Source: JACPSX01 sp035288405 [NCBI: bacterium] (GTDB lineage Bacteria; JACPSX01). From it: DNA of 5,095 nt. Location of the stretch: NCBI GenBank assembly GCA_035288405.1, contig DATEAK010000130.1:1-5095 (forward strand), written 5' to 3'. The translations under genes and the position numbers were made by a program. Every line of letters starts with the position of its first letter. Within the stretch, counting starts at the first letter, position 1. Positions 4,992 through 5,095 of the stretch are shown here, in pieces. The notes below the pieces were generated by a model that was not told the DNA's origin, made no database searches, and saw only the letters and a list, made by a program, of their open reading frames with translations.

Positions 4992-5011
4992 CCACGCCCT
5001 TACGGGCGTGG
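4992..5011 (-). terminator. Hairpin terminator behind the gene at the right edge
   Basis: CCACGCCC (4992-4999), TTAC, GGGCGTGG (5004-5011) is a perfect 8-bp GC-rich stem with a four-base loop. On the minus strand it begins 6 bases after the stop of the right-edge gene and is followed by AGTTTC, a short T-run, so a rho-independent terminator is the natural reading. On the plus strand it is followed by CCTCTTTAT. The in-frame stop that limits the YihY reading frame lies in its loop. Confidence 0.65.
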
Positions 5012-5016
5012 CCTCT

Positions 5017-5095
5017 TTATAGTTCAATCTCCGCTTGTCCAGCGTCTTCCGCTCCCTGCAACTGGACGTAGCGTTTGATAATCTCTTCGTTGATC
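5017..5095 (-). CDS. C-terminal end of an unidentified gene (5' end outside window)
   Basis: On the minus strand an open frame enters from the right edge and ends at TAA 5019-5017 after 25 visible residues: INEEIIKRYVQLQGAEDAG followed by QAEIEL. The composition (charged helix, acidic tail) looks like real coding sequence, and a hairpin terminator follows the stop directly, which supports it. There are too few residues to name a family. It lies upstream of the YihY gene on the same strand but is separated by the terminator. Confidence 0.62.
   Translation of the reverse strand, partial: INEEIIKRYVQLQGAEDAGQAEIEL

Noticed and set aside
4696-4995. Overlapping minus-strand frame starting at GTG 4995, considered as the true N-terminus of the YihY protein after a frameshift
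   Set aside because: Its residues (rich in Phe, Pro and Trp) do not look like the missing first helix, and no shift between the two frames rebuilds the family N-terminus.

Overview
The window looks like chromosomal DNA from a Gram-negative bacterium of medium-high GC content. It carries two diderm-type lipoproteins, an RlpA-type septal lytic transglycosylase with a SPOR domain, and a YihY/BrkB-type inner-membrane protein. A delta-proteobacterial (Desulfobacterota-like) origin would fit the mixture, but this is only an impression. GTG is a likely start codon for one gene, and CTG and TTG are candidates for two others.

Layout. (1) Bases 1-1431, plus strand: the end of a NitT/TauT-type ABC transporter substrate-binding protein, then 11 bases later a complete M42 family metallo-aminopeptidase. 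The two are probably one operon. (2) Bases 1432-2329: about 900 bases without a convincing intact gene. This stretch holds two strong potential RNA folds (1462-1525 and 1571-1610). The second would bury a near-perfect Shine-Dalgarno sequence in front of a 63-codon reading frame of unknown meaning. It also holds a 45-codon minus-strand remnant of the C-terminus of a DHA2/EmrB-type drug exporter. (3) Bases 2330-3835: a divergent pair, an unrecognised small lipoprotein (minus) and rlpA (plus). The control region between them is readable: each gene has a sigma70-like promoter, and a 7-bp inverted repeat and an 11-bp-spaced direct repeat lie between or over them. (4) Bases 3875-5095, minus strand: a YihY-type membrane protein with a C-terminal winged-helix-like domain, convergent with rlpA. 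Upstream of it are a hairpin terminator and the last 25 codons of another gene.

How the genes relate. The lipoprotein and RlpA are both envelope proteins and could be co-regulated from the shared control region. The peptidase/transporter pair may serve uptake and processing of small organic substrates, but the substrate cannot be read from the sequence. Three elements look eroded or rearranged: the binding protein seems to lack a stretch before its C-terminal tail, the exporter is only a tail, and the YihY protein lacks its first membrane segment and a normal start. This suggests ongoing gene decay. I see no CRISPR array, tRNA, rRNA or intact mobile element, and no clearly new multi-gene system. 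The most open items are the structured gap at 1432-1610 and the divergent control region.
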